Source: Caulobacter sp. CCH9-E1 (GTDB lineage Bacteria; Pseudomonadota; Alphaproteobacteria; Caulobacterales; Caulobacteraceae). Taken from it: a stretch of 9,375 nucleotides of DNA. Under the pieces are notes generated by a model that was not told the DNA's origin, did not search any database, and worked only from the letters and a program-made list of their open reading frames with translations. Shown here one piece after another: positions 1 through 7,382 of the stretch. Where the stretch lies: the NCBI RefSeq assembly GCF_001556515.1, contig NZ_LSJA01000330.1, positions 1 through 9,375 on the forward strand, in the 5' to 3' direction. The stretch's first letter is position 1; every line of letters begins with the position of its first letter. The translations under genes were made by a program, and so were the position numbers.

Positions 1-120
1 CTTGCGGGAGAGGGTGGCCGCCGAAGGCGGTCGGGTGAGGGGTCGCGCTCCGCTAGCCGGAGAGGCCTTTCTACCCCTCATCCGTCAGCTTCGCTGACAC
101 CTTCTCCCGCAAGGGGAGAA
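1..120. repeat. Imperfect intergenic inverted repeat (REP/MITE-like), cut by window start
   Basis: The left arm (1-43) begins CTTGCGGGAGAGGGTG and ends GGGTGAGGGGT. The right arm (73-113), read as its reverse complement, begins CTTGCGGGAGAAGGTG and ends GGATGAGGGGT. Each arm carries its own small palindrome in the middle (CCGCCGAAGGCGG on the left, TCAGCGAAGCTGA on the right), and these differ in sequence while the arm ends are conserved. The right arm continues into GGGGAGAA (113-120), so the left arm probably extends upstream of base 1. This is the pattern of the mobile or dispersed palindromic units common between genes in alphaproteobacteria. It abuts the hydrolase gene and its purine-rich end is the only Shine-Dalgarno-like sequence near that start. 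Confidence 0.75.
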
Positions 121-136
121 GCGAATAAAAGACCTC

Positions 137-853
137 ATGACCGCTCCTCTGCCCCAGCTGATCCTGCTTCCCGGCCTGCTCAACGACGCCGCGCTGTGGC
201 GCGACCAGATCAGCGGCCTTTCGGACGTCGCGCGGGTCTGGGTTCCGGACCTGACGCCCTACGCCACCATCCGCGCGATGGCCGAGCATGTGCTGGAGCA
301 CGCCGAGCCGAGCTTCGCCGTGGCCGGCTTCTCGATGGGCGGTTACGTGGCCCAGGAGATCGCCCGCATCGCCCCCGAGCGGATCGAGCGCTTGGCCCTG
401 CTGGACACCTCGATCCATGTCGACACGCCCCAGCGCGCCGCCCAGCGCCAGGCGCTGAACAAGGCCGCCGCCAAGGGCGGGACTTTCCTGGGCATCGGCC
501 AGGCGATCCTGAAGTCCTATGTCGACGCCTCGCGCCTCGACGACACGGAGCTGACCACCCGCATCGTCGACATGACCCAGCGCCTGGGCCGCGAGGTCTT
601 CCTGCGCCAGAACAGCCTGCAGCGCGAGGACGGCGAGGCCGCGTTGCGGGCGCTGCGGGTCCCGCTGCTGATCATCGTCGGCGAGAACGACCAGATCACG
701 CCGGCCGAGGGGCACCGCAAGATGGCCGCCGCCATCGGCTGCACCCACCTGGTGGTGATCCCGAACACCGGCCACATGGCCCCGATGGAGGCGCCTGGCG
801 CGGTCAACGGGGCGCTGCGCCATTGGCTGCAACGGCCGGCGGGGCGGCGGTAA
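137..853 (+). CDS. Alpha/beta-fold hydrolase (COG0596-like)
   Basis: This is a 238-residue soluble cytoplasmic protein with no signal peptide, the usual size for a minimal alpha/beta hydrolase without a large lid insertion. The catalytic triad can be read directly: nucleophile Ser66 in the elbow GFSMGG (64-69), acid Asp185 in GENDQITP (183-190), and base His213 in NTGHMAP (210-216). The N-terminal LLPGLLND (10-17) supplies the oxyanion-hole loop. Family members include esterases, MenH-like and BioH-like enzymes and lactonases; the substrate cannot be told from sequence. The ATG at 137 is the first in-frame start. GGGGAG at 113-118 is 18 bases away, too far for a good ribosome binding site, so the message may be poorly translated or nearly leaderless. 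It stands alone: the next gene lies 221 bases downstream with its own ribosome binding site. Confidence 0.93.
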   Translation: MTAPLPQLILLPGLLNDAALWRDQISGLSDVARVWVPDLTPYATIRAMAEHVLEHAEPSFAVAGFSMGGYVAQEIARIAPERIERLALLDTSIHVDTPQRAAQRQALNKAAAKGGTFLGIGQAILKSYVDASRLDDTELTTRIVDMTQRLGREVFLRQNSLQREDGEAALRALRVPLLIIVGENDQITPAEGHRKMAAAIGCTHLVVIPNTGHMAPMEAPGAVNGALRHWLQRPAGRR

Positions 854-1062
854 ACGGCCGAGACGCCCTGAACCCGCTAAACAGGCTTGAGTTCATAGCT
901 CCAGAGCGCCCGACGACCTGAGCGCGAACACTGGGCGTTCAGCCCTCCGAACAGTGACGCTTCAAAGTTCTGCAACAAAACCGTCAGCGAAACATCGCGT
1001 ACGAAAACTAAGCCGACCCTTGGGGCTGTCTAGGCGCGCCTGCTCAAGAGCGCGCGGCCAAC

Positions 1063-1069
1063 AAGGGGA
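1063..1069 (+). promoter_or_regulatory. Ribosome binding site of the TonB-dependent receptor
   Basis: AAGGGGA lies 5 bases upstream of the ATG at 1075 and fixes that start. The rest of the 854-1074 spacer shows no convincing promoter. It holds a GGCGCGCC palindrome (1033-1040) and a GCGCGC pair flanking a ten-base loop (1034-1039 and 1050-1055) that could fold in the leader. Confidence 0.7.
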
Positions 1070-1074
1070 TTAGG

Positions 1075-3375
1075 ATGAAGAAGACCATGCTCTTCGCGCT
1101 GGCGGCGTTCGCGCCGCTGGCTGCGGCGTCGGCCGTGATCGCGGCGCCCGAAAACGCTCCGGCCGACGCGCCGATCGCCACCGCCGATGCGCCGACCATC
1201 GCATCCGAGGTCGTGGTGCAGGCCAAGATCGCCTATCGCAACCGCAGCGAGTCGACCGCGCCGGTTCTCGACTATGGCCTGGACTACTTCCAGCGCTTCG
1301 AGCCGCTGACCGTCGGCGACGCCCTCAAGCGCGTGCCCAGCGTGTCGTTCCTGTCGGACGTGCTGGAGTCGGACGGCGTGCGTCTGCGCGGCCTTGACCC
1401 GGCCTACACTCAGATCCTGATCAACGGCGAGAAGGTCCCCGGCTCGGGCTCCAGCTCCGGGTCGTTCGGCAATGGCGCCGATCAGGCCTTCTTCGTCGAC
1501 CGCATCCCGGCCGAACTGATCGACCATATCGAAATCGTGCGCAGCAACAGCGCCAACCGCAGCGGCGACGCGGTGGCCGGCGCCCTCAACATCGTCCTGC
1601 GCGACGCCATGGCGCTGGACGGCGGCTATGTCCGCGTCGGCGCTCTCCACTTTGACGACAAGCGCGTGCGTGAGGTGCTCGGCGCGGTTTGGGGTGGTCA
1701 GGTCGGCCCGGGCCGGCTGCTGATCGGCGCCAACGTCCAAGGCCGCCGCAATCCGAAGGAAAAGCTGAGCCTGCGCTATGACAAGCCCGGCGCCGGCCTG
1801 AACAACAACGAACTCCAGAGCGACGTCCGCAACGGCACGGACAGCTCGTTCAACATCGCCTACGACGTGCCGGTCGGCGCTGGCCAGCTGTCGGTGGGCG
1901 GCTTCTACGTCCACACCGATCGCTATCAGAACGAAGATTCGATCGAGTACCGGAACGGCGTCGAGACCACCGCCAACCTCTTGACCATCAACGACAACGA
2001 CGTCGACATCCAGCAGGACAGCTACGCGCTGAACGGCAAGTACAAGTTCCCGATGGCCGGCGGCGAGACCAGCATCAAGCTGGGCTACGCGGCGTTCCAG
2101 AACGATGAGTACGAGTTCGAATACGAGACCGAGTATCTTCGCGACTCCACCCCGTTCCCCGACGGTGATCGCTTCACCGGCGACCGCGCCAAGACCCGCA
2201 TCACCGACGACGAGGTCACGGCAAAGCTTGAGCACAAGCGCGAACTGGTCGCCGGCGCCGATCTGGAGTTCGGCGTGCAGTACGAGGGCAAGCGCCGCGA
2301 CTCGCGCGTCAGCGAGGTTCCGCGCAACCGCTACAACCTGCCCGCCGCGACCCCGCCGGCCTACAAGCCCTACGGTATCACCAGCAAGGCGCGGCTGGAG
2401 CAGACCCGGATCGACCCCTACGTGATGCTCTCGGGCCGCTCGAACGGCCTGAAGTGGGAAGCGGGCCTGCGCTACGAGACGACCGACGTGACGGTCCAGG
2501 ACTTCGTGATCAACCAGAAGACCGATAACGATTACAAGGTCCTGCTGCCCTCGGCCTCGATCCGCTACAACCTGACCAAGGCCGATCAGGTCTACGCCTC
2601 GATGGCGCGCACGGTGCGTCGGGCCAGCTTCGAGTACCTGTCGCCGGTCACGCTGGAGGAAGAGCTCGGCGACAACGACTTCCGCGGCGATCCGACCCTG
2701 GCGCCGGAAAAGGCCTGGGGGGTCGATGTCGGCTATGAGCGCCGCATGGGCCGCGACGGCGTGTTCGGCGTCAACCTGTTCTATCGCGACATCAAGGACC
2801 TGATCGAGATCTACAACACCGGCGCGCCCGGCTCGGCCAACGATCCGCCGGATGACGTCACCTGGCTGTACTCGGCCCGCAACACCGGCGACGGCAAGGT
2901 CTACGGGATCGAGTTCGACCTCTCGACGCCGCTGTCGTTCATCGGCATGGACAACACCGGCGTGTTTCTGAACTACTCGTATCTCGATAGCGAGGTGAAC
3001 GACGAGTTCGGCAAGCGTCGCTTCAACAGCCAAGCGGAGTCGGTGTTCAACATCGGCTTCATCCAAGACCTCCCGACCTTCGGCGCCGCCTTCGGCATGA
3101 CCTATCGCAAGCAGGGCGAGGCCTATAGCCGCGTCGTCGGCGAGGAAGTGACCACCACCTATGGCGCGGACCTGGAAGCCTTCATCGAAAAGCGCATCGG
3201 CAAGAGCATGGTCGTGCGCCTGACCGGATCGAACCTGCTCGACGCCGACAAGAAGGAAACCTTCAACAAGTTCACCACGATCGCCGACCAGCGCGGCCGC
3301 TCGTTCGACGAATACGAGTTGGAGCGTGAAAAGGCCGGTCCGGTGTTCCAGTTGGTTGCGCGGATGGCCTTCTAA
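1075..3375 (+). CDS. TonB-dependent outer-membrane receptor
   Basis: This is a 766-residue ligand-gated outer-membrane transporter that imports a substrate into the periplasm using TonB-ExbB-ExbD energy. Residues 1-23 form a signal peptide (MKKTM, then a hydrophobic run ending ASAVIAA). A likely TonB box, SEVVVQA, sits at 44-50. The plug domain spans about 60-180, with LKRVPSV (84-90), VRLRGLDP (102-109) and IPAELIDHIEIVRSNSA (144-160). The rest is the 22-strand barrel, with the conserved late-barrel motif RGDPTLAPEK (537-546) and a terminal Phe, the outer-membrane assembly signal. Residues 343-353 are rich in Glu and Tyr (DEYEFEYETEY), possibly a cation-attracting turn or loop. The substrate is unknown: no siderophore, vitamin or sugar-uptake gene is adjacent, and I see no recognisable Fur, Zur or Pho operator. 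Caulobacteraceae carry many such orphan receptors. Confidence 0.95.
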   Translation: MKKTMLFALAAFAPLAAASAVIAAPENAPADAPIATADAPTIASEVVVQAKIAYRNRSESTAPVLDYGLDYFQRFEPLTVGDALKRVPSVSFLSDVLESDGVRLRGLDPAYTQILINGEKVPGSGSSSGSFGNGADQAFFVDRIPAELIDHIEIVRSNSANRSGDAVAGALNIVLRDAMALDGGYVRVGALHFDDKRVREVLGAVWGGQVGPGRLLIGANVQGRRNPKEKLSLRYDKPGAGLNNNELQSDVRNGTDSSFNIAYDVPVGAGQLSVGGFYVHTDRYQNEDSIEYRNGVETTANLLTINDNDVDIQQDSYALNGKYKFPMAGGETSIKLGYAAFQNDEYEFEYETEYLRDSTPFPDGDRFTGDRAKTRITDDEVTAKLEHKRELVAGADLEFGVQYEGKRRDSRVSEVPRNRYNLPAATPPAYKPYGITSKARLEQTRIDPYVMLSGRSNGLKWEAGLRYETTDVTVQDFVINQKTDNDYKVLLPSASIRYNLTKADQVYASMARTVRRASFEYLSPVTLEEELGDNDFRGDPTLAPEKAWGVDVGYERRMGRDGVFGVNLFYRDIKDLIEIYNTGAPGSANDPPDDVTWLYSARNTGDGKVYGIEFDLSTPLSFIGMDNTGVFLNYSYLDSEVNDEFGKRRFNSQAESVFNIGFIQDLPTFGAAFGMTYRKQGEAYSRVVGEEVTTTYGADLEAFIEKRIGKSMVVRLTGSNLLDADKKETFNKFTTIADQRGRSFDEYELEREKAGPVFQLVARMAF

Positions 3376-3403
3376 GGCCTGTTCGCCTCGCGATCAGAAG
3401 ACG

Positions 3404-3440
3404 AAGAAGGCGGCGTCACAGGCGCCGCCTTCTTTCATTT
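3404..3440 (+). terminator. Rho-independent terminator between convergent genes
   Basis: A perfect 12-bp stem, AAGAAGGCGGCG (3404-3415) with CGCCGCCTTCTT (3423-3434), closes a 7-base loop and runs into TCATTT on the plus strand. It lies 28 bases after the receptor stop codon. The minus strand downstream of the stem is also pyrimidine-rich (CGTCTTCTG), so it may end transcription of the oppositely oriented receiver gene as well. Confidence 0.88.
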
Positions 3441-3461
3441 CCACGACCGGAAAAGATCAGA

Positions 3462-4265
3462 TCAGGCCGCGCGGCCCTTGTCCTCGGGAGCCATGAAGCC
3501 CATCAGGGCGTCGATGCGCTTGATGAGGTCGGCGCGGCCGCCCGGGCCGGCGAGATCAGCCTGGGTGCAGGCGCCCAGCGCGTCGGCCGCCTGCCGCAGC
3601 CGGTCGTCCTTGACCGCTTCGCCCACCAGACGCAGTTCGTGGGCCTGGGCGGCCAGGGCGCGGCGGGCTTGCGCCGGATCGGTGTCCAACGCCGCGGCGG
3701 CCGACTTGACGATGCGCAGCGCCTGCGAGAGACGCGCGGCGGGCGTGGCGCTGGCGTCGGCCTTGCGCTTGCGAGGCCCGCGATAATCGGCCGAGTTGAA
3801 CCGGCGACGGTCGGGGCCGACATAGCCCACGCCCTCGACCCAGTCGCGCGGCTTCAGCGTCACGGCCTCGAGCCGGCGCTCCAGATCCTTGATGTTGAAC
3901 GGCTTGCGCATGAACTCGTGCACGCCGGCGTCGCGGGCGTCGAAGATCACGTCGGCGGTCGCCTCCGTGGCGCACATGATGATCGGCGCCTCGCGGCAGA
4001 TCAGGTCGCTGCGGCGGATCTTGCGCGTGAAGGCCACGCCGTCGACGCCGGACTGGGCGTGTTCGACGAAGATCAGCTGCGGATCAGTGGTCCGGGCCAG
4101 GGCGTAGCCCTTCTCCGCCGTGGGGGCGGAGAACATCTCGACCGCGCCCAGCGGACGCATGTGCTCGGCCAGCAGGCGCGCCATGGCGGGGTTCGGATCG
4201 ACGACCAGAACCCGCTGCACCTTGGCGGCGACACGTTGGATGGTGCGGACGTTGCCGTCGAACAC
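3462..4265 (-). CDS. Response regulator with an atypical receiver domain and a helical C-terminus
   Basis: This 267-residue protein has a receiver domain at about 17-137. The fold is clear: LVVDPN (20-25) for beta-1, LIFVEHAQSGVDG (64-76) for beta-3, PIIMCAT (94-100) for beta-4 and the conserved Lys121 in RKPF (120-123). Aligned to canonical receivers, the phosphoryl-acceptor Asp is Glu68, the second acidic residue after beta-1 is Pro24, and the switch Thr/Ser is Ala99. The basic linker YVGPDRRRFNS (148-158) and GPRKRK (163-168) marks an alphaproteobacterial receiver family. Residues 175-258 are helical, with no DNA-binding or enzymatic domain. GTG at 4265 is used; AGGAG (4278-4282) is 12 bases upstream, slightly long, and a TAA blocks extension just beyond it. 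A later GTG at codon 16 would leave a protein starting right at beta-1. It probably acts by protein contact, possibly with the nearby hybrid kinase. Confidence 0.9.
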   Translation of the reverse strand: MFDGNVRTIQRVAAKVQRVLVVDPNPAMARLLAEHMRPLGAVEMFSAPTAEKGYALARTTDPQLIFVEHAQSGVDGVAFTRKIRRSDLICREAPIIMCATEATADVIFDARDAGVHEFMRKPFNIKDLERRLEAVTLKPRDWVEGVGYVGPDRRRFNSADYRGPRKRKADASATPAARLSQALRIVKSAAAALDTDPAQARRALAAQAHELRLVGEAVKDDRLRQAADALGACTQADLAGPGGRADLIKRIDALMGFMAPEDKGRAA

Positions 4266-4350
4266 GAGAACCCGAGGCTCCTGCGATTAGGATCGGGAGA
4301 GTGAAACCAAAACGTTAAGATTCCGCTCGCCAAACCGGGAACGTCCCCAC

Positions 4351-5499
4351 TTAAGGGTTGAGCGGGATGGCCAGGCTGGTCTCGAAGTCCTGCAGAAGGT
4401 CCACCGCCTCCTCGGCGTCCGCCGTCAGCGGCTGGCCCTCGGGGAAGCGATAGCGCCAGTAGCTGGCGATGTGGGCGATGGCCCCGACCCGCTCGCCGAG
4501 GTTCAAGAACAGCTCCGGAGCGCTCAGCAGGAACTCGCGAAACGCCTGCGGCCGACGATTGCGGACCAGCTGCTCGAAGGCGTCGTCGTAGATCTTCAGG
4601 GTCCGCAGGATGGCTTGCCGCTCGACGGGCAGCGCGCCCTGCAGGCGTCGCCGCGCCAGCGCCACGTAGCGCTCGTCGGTCTCGTCGCGGAAGCCGGTCA
4701 CGGCCAGGCGGTCCAGCTCGTCGCAGATCTTGGTCAGCAGCGGCCACAGCCGGGTCAGCATCCACTTGTAGTAAAGCACGCCCTTCCAGGCGAAGACGCC
4801 GTCCTTGAAGCTGTGGCCCTCCATGCCCAAGGTCAGGCGCAGGGGCGACAGGCGCTCGTCGAAGTCGGCCGCCAGCAGCGCCTCGACCATGCGCCCGGCC
4901 TGCGAGCGGCGCGCGCCGCCTTGCTCGCCATAGGCCAGCTCGATCAGGTGGCCGATCTCCATGCCGACGAAGCCCTGCATCTGGTCGATGTCGGCCGGCG
5001 ACAGCGCGAAGTAGCAGTGGGCCACGGTCAGCTCATGCTGGCGCAGGTGTTCGCGCAGCAGGAACGGATCCAGCGACGGCAGGGCGTCGATCGCGTGCAG
5101 CACGGTCAGGTCGCGGGTCAGGCGGCCGGAGGCGTTGCAGGCGTCGGCCAGCATCTCGATCCAGCCCCGCTGGCCGACGAACACCGACCGGCCGCCCAGG
5201 CCCAGGTCCGAGCGGTCGAACGGGATGATGATCTTGGTCGCCAGCGGCCGCGCCTCGTCGAACAGATAGACGTCATCGTTCCGCACGCGGTGTTTCAGGA
5301 TCAGGGCGCTGTTCAGGACGCGATTCCGGAACAGCGGATGCTCGGCGTATTCGGGGCGTTTGCCGCTCTTGGCCTCGATCTCGACCAGATTCAGCACCCG
5401 GCTGGTCGAGCCGGTATGGGCCAGGGCCCGCAGGCTGCGCGCCAGGCGGTCGGCCGCGTTGACGGGCCTGGTTTTGCGACGGCGCGCGACGACGGACAC
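4351..5499 (-). CDS. Conserved-looking protein of unknown function, 382 residues
   Basis: I do not recognise this family. The protein looks soluble and cytoplasmic, with no signal peptide or membrane span. A basic N-terminus (ARRRKTR, 5-11) precedes an alpha-rich body with many Leu and Arg. Distinctive stretches include PEYAEHPLFRNR (49-60), YLFDEARPLATKIIIPFD (78-95), VFVGQRGW (106-113) and FALSPADIDQMQGFVGMEIG (164-183). No P-loop, kinase, nuclease or metal motif stands out. GTG at 5499 is supported by GAGGG (5505-5509) five bases upstream. It lies between the hybrid kinase gene (70-base gap) and the receiver gene (85-base gap), all on the minus strand, so a role in the same signalling pathway is possible by position only. 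Codon use matches the neighbours, so recent transfer is not indicated. Confidence 0.85.
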   Translation of the reverse strand: MSVVARRRKTRPVNAADRLARSLRALAHTGSTSRVLNLVEIEAKSGKRPEYAEHPLFRNRVLNSALILKHRVRNDDVYLFDEARPLATKIIIPFDRSDLGLGGRSVFVGQRGWIEMLADACNASGRLTRDLTVLHAIDALPSLDPFLLREHLRQHELTVAHCYFALSPADIDQMQGFVGMEIGHLIELAYGEQGGARRSQAGRMVEALLAADFDERLSPLRLTLGMEGHSFKDGVFAWKGVLYYKWMLTRLWPLLTKICDELDRLAVTGFRDETDERYVALARRRLQGALPVERQAILRTLKIYDDAFEQLVRNRRPQAFREFLLSAPELFLNLGERVGAIAHIASYWRYRFPEGQPLTADAEEAVDLLQDFETSLAIPLNP

Positions 5500-5504
5500 G
5501 ATTT

Positions 5505-5509
5505 CCCTC
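5505..5509 (-). promoter_or_regulatory. Ribosome binding site fixing the GTG start at 5499
   Basis: On the minus strand GAGGG stands five bases before GTG at 5499, an ideal Shine-Dalgarno spacing. It supports this GTG as the start of the unknown 382-residue protein, although the codon is not ATG. Confidence 0.65.
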
Positions 5510-5547
5510 GGAGGACTTGAGGCTCTGTCTTACGCGCCCGCGCGCTA

Positions 5548-5574
5548 ACAAAAACTGACCGAACGCGGTTCAGG
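5548..5574 (-). terminator. Possible weak terminator at the end of the hybrid kinase gene
   Basis: On the minus strand CCTGAAC and GTTCGG can pair around a three-base CGC loop with one bulged T. Four bases later comes a run of five Ts. The stem overlaps the kinase TGA stop. The stem is short, so it may only attenuate read-through into the unknown gene downstream. If it is active, the three signalling genes would not form a simple operon. Confidence 0.3.
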
Positions 5575-7288
5575 CCGCCTGCGGATCGCGAGACGCTCCG
5601 CCCGCCGCCGAGAGGCGCGCCACGGTCGCCAGCAGGCCCGCCGGCGCGATCGGCTTGGGATGGGCGTCGTCGAAACCCTGGGCCAGCAGGCGCTCGGCGT
5701 CGCCGACCATGGCGTCGGCGGTCAGGGCGATGATCGGCAGGTCGGCCCGTCCCGCCTCGCCCGCGCGGATGCGGCGCACGGCCTCGACGCCGTCCATCCC
5801 CGGCATGTGCACGTCCATCAGCACCAGGTCGACGGGCTCGGCGTTCAGGCGCTCCAGCGCCCCGCGGCCGTCGTCGGCGGTCAGCACCGACGCGCCCACC
5901 GCTTCAAGGATCGCCCGCGCCACCGTCCGGTTGACCGCGTTGTCGTCGACCACCAGCACCCGGACGCCGGTGAAGTCGAGATGCTCGCCCGCCTCGGGTT
6001 CGACCGGGCTGGGATTCTCGGCGGGCGCCAGCGGCAGGGTGACCGTGAAGGTCGAGCCCCGGCCCGGCGCGCTTTCCACCGCCACCTCGCCGCCCATCAG
6101 GTCCGCCAGATGGCGGCAGATCGCCAGGCCAAGGCCGGTGCCGCCGAACCGGCGGGCGATCGAGCGGTCGCCCTGAACGAAGGGCGAGAACAGGCGCGCG
6201 CGCTGCTCATCCGTCATGCCGACACCGGTGTCGGAGACCGACAAGACCACCCGCCCAGCGACGGACGCGGCGCGCACGGTCACGCCGCCGTCGTCGGTGA
6301 ACTTCACGGCGTTGGAGATCAGGTTCAGCAGGATCTGACGCACGCGCGCGACGTCGCCCAGCACCCATTCGGGCGTGGCCGGATCGATTTCCAGGGTCAG
6401 GGCCAGGCCCTTCCCGCGCGCCGTCTCGCTCCACATCACGCCGACGTGGTCGAGCAGATCGCGCAGGTCGAACGGCGCGACGTCCAGCTCCAGCTTGCCG
6501 GCCTCGATCTTGGACAGGTCCAGGATGTCGTTGAGGATAGTCATCAGGCCCTGGCCCGATTTCTCGATCATCTCCAGATAGCGGGCGTGGCGCCCCTCCA
6601 GGCGGGCGCCGCGCAGGGCGTGGGTCAGGCCCAGCACCCCGTTCATCGGCGTGCGCAGCTCGTGGCTCATCATCGCCAGGAAGGCGGACTTGGCCTCGCT
6701 GGCCTCCAGGGCCGCGTCCTGCGCCCGCTCAAGCGCCTGGTTGGCGGCGCGCAACTGCCGCGCCGCGTCCAGCATGTAGAATAAGAGGCCGCCGACGGTC
6801 ACCGCGATGATAATCCACTGCCAGCTGGGCTTTCCGGTGGCGATGACCGGCGCGGCCAGCAGCGAGATGAACGGCGGCGGCGCGATGACCAGCATCGTGC
6901 CTAGGCTGATCGCGCCGTAGCGGATCGCCTCGACGATCAGGCCGAACAGGATGATCAGCGCCGTGAACTTCATGGCCGGCGAGCCATGGATCCAGCAGTA
7001 GCCGGCCATCGCCGACCAGGCCAAGCTGAACACCGTCGGCGTGCCGAAGCGGGTCAGCAGGGTCCAGCGATCCTCGGCGCGCGGCTTCAGATGGACCTCG
7101 AGGTAGGCGATCCAGCCCTCGAGCACGGCGTTGACCAGGGCCCAGCCCAGAGCGACCCGCCAGCCGAACTCGGCCAGCACCAGCGCCGCGGCCAGCACCG
7201 CGACCACTAGGCGCGCCGTGCGGCTGCGACGGCTCATCGCCAACGCCGCGCCCTCGCGCCCGTCATCGAGAAGCTCCCGCAGCCCCAC
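5570..7288 (-). CDS. Membrane hybrid histidine kinase (6 TM, HisKA, HATPase_c, REC)
   Basis: This 572-residue inner-membrane sensor kinase has about six hydrophobic spans between residues 25 and 173, with no periplasmic domain of note, so it probably senses a membrane or intracellular cue. A helical linker (175-205) leads to HisKA with phospho-acceptor His209 in [10 protein letters not shown]. The ATPase domain shows the N box ([11 protein letters not shown], 320-330), G1 box DTGVGM (353-358), F box (FSPF, 367-370) and G2 box GGTGLGL (382-388). The C-terminal receiver has DDN (448-450), acceptor Asp492 in [10 protein letters not shown], switch Thr523 and Lys545, all intact. There is no Hpt domain in the chain, so an outside phosphotransferase is expected. 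GTG at 7288 has GGGGG five bases upstream; ATG at 7237 ([10 protein letters not shown]) is a credible shorter start. Regulation is suggested by an FNR-type box about 100 bases upstream. Confidence 0.95.
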   Translation of the reverse strand: MGLRELLDDGREGAALAMSRRSRTARLVVAVLAAALVLAEFGWRVALGWALVNAVLEGWIAYLEVHLKPRAEDRWTLLTRFGTPTVFSLAWSAMAGYCWIHGSPAMKFTALIILFGLIVEAIRYGAISLGTMLVIAPPPFISLLAAPVIATGKPSWQWIIIAVTVGGLLFYMLDAARQLRAANQALERAQDAALEASEAKSAFLAMMSHELRTPMNGVLGLTHALRGARLEGRHARYLEMIEKSGQGLMTILNDILDLSKIEAGKLELDVAPFDLRDLLDHVGVMWSETARGKGLALTLEIDPATPEWVLGDVARVRQILLNLISNAVKFTDDGGVTVRAASVAGRVVLSVSDTGVGMTDEQRARLFSPFVQGDRSIARRFGGTGLGLAICRHLADLMGGEVAVESAPGRGSTFTVTLPLAPAENPSPVEPEAGEHLDFTGVRVLVVDDNAVNRTVARAILEAVGASVLTADDGRGALERLNAEPVDLVLMDVHMPGMDGVEAVRRIRAGEAGRADLPIIALTADAMVGDAERLLAQGFDDAHPKPIAPAGLLATVARLSAAGGASRDPQAA

Positions 7289-7333
7289 CCCTGCCCCCGT
7301 CGAAAAGAAACTGAGAGAAACCTAGGCGCGAGA

Positions 7334-7353
7334 AAGGTTCACCAAGGTTTACC
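7334..7353. repeat. Tandem 10-bp repeat upstream of the kinase gene
   Basis: AAGGTTCACC (7334-7343) is followed directly by AAGGTTTACC (7344-7353), with nine of ten bases identical. The period is about one helical turn, so both copies face the same side of the DNA. Each copy contains an imperfect GGT-NN-ACC palindrome. It lies 46-65 bases upstream of the kinase GTG, where a regulator could act. Confidence 0.5.
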
Positions 7354-7372
7354 GCGGGAACTAATCCCGCGG
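7352..7372 (-). terminator. GC-rich perfect hairpin: purA terminator or operator
   Basis: CCGCGGGA (7352-7359) and TCCCGCGG (7365-7372) form a perfect 8-bp stem around a five-base loop. It lies 57 bases beyond the purA stop codon. No U-run follows on either strand, so classic intrinsic termination is doubtful. Its position just upstream of the kinase gene leaves an operator role open. Confidence 0.4.
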
Positions 7373-7382
7373 CTATTTAGCC
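7371..7382. repeat. Short palindrome GGCTA-TT-TAGCC
   Basis: GGCTATTTAGCC is a 5-bp inverted repeat with a two-base centre. It sits directly between the GC-rich hairpin and the FNR-type box and shares two bases with the former. On the minus strand it contains GCTAAATA, seven of eight positions like the Caulobacter housekeeping -10 (GCTANAWC), but no -35 element lies at the usual distance. Confidence 0.4.

Noticed and set aside
933..945. Hairpin GGGC-GTTCA-GCCC after the hydrolase gene as a terminator
   Set aside because: The stem is only 4 bp and no T-run follows.
926..952. Possible LexA/SOS box made of GAAC and GTTC
   Set aside because: The alphaproteobacterial box is the direct repeat GTTC-N7-GTTC. 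Here the half-sites are inverted (GAAC-N7-GTTC, then N8, GAAC), so it does not fit.
1030..3066. Long minus-strand open frame (678 codons) opposite the TonB-dependent receptor
   Set aside because: Its translation is a low-complexity Val/Ala/Arg/Asp mix with no domain, as expected when GC-rich codons are read on the opposite strand. The plus-strand receptor is unmistakable.
4336..4358. GGAAC...GGTT resembling an EcfG general stress promoter
   Set aside because: Spacing is 14 rather than 16-17 bases, and it would read antisense into the unknown gene.
4471..5520. Plus-strand open frame (349 codons) opposite the unknown 382-residue gene
   Set aside because: The product is Gln/Ala/Val-rich with no recognisable motif. 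The minus-strand gene has a proper ribosome binding site and balanced composition.
5660..6784. Plus-strand open frame (374 codons) opposite the hybrid kinase
   Set aside because: It is an antisense shadow of clear kinase domains, with His/Gln/Arg-rich composition and no domain of its own.
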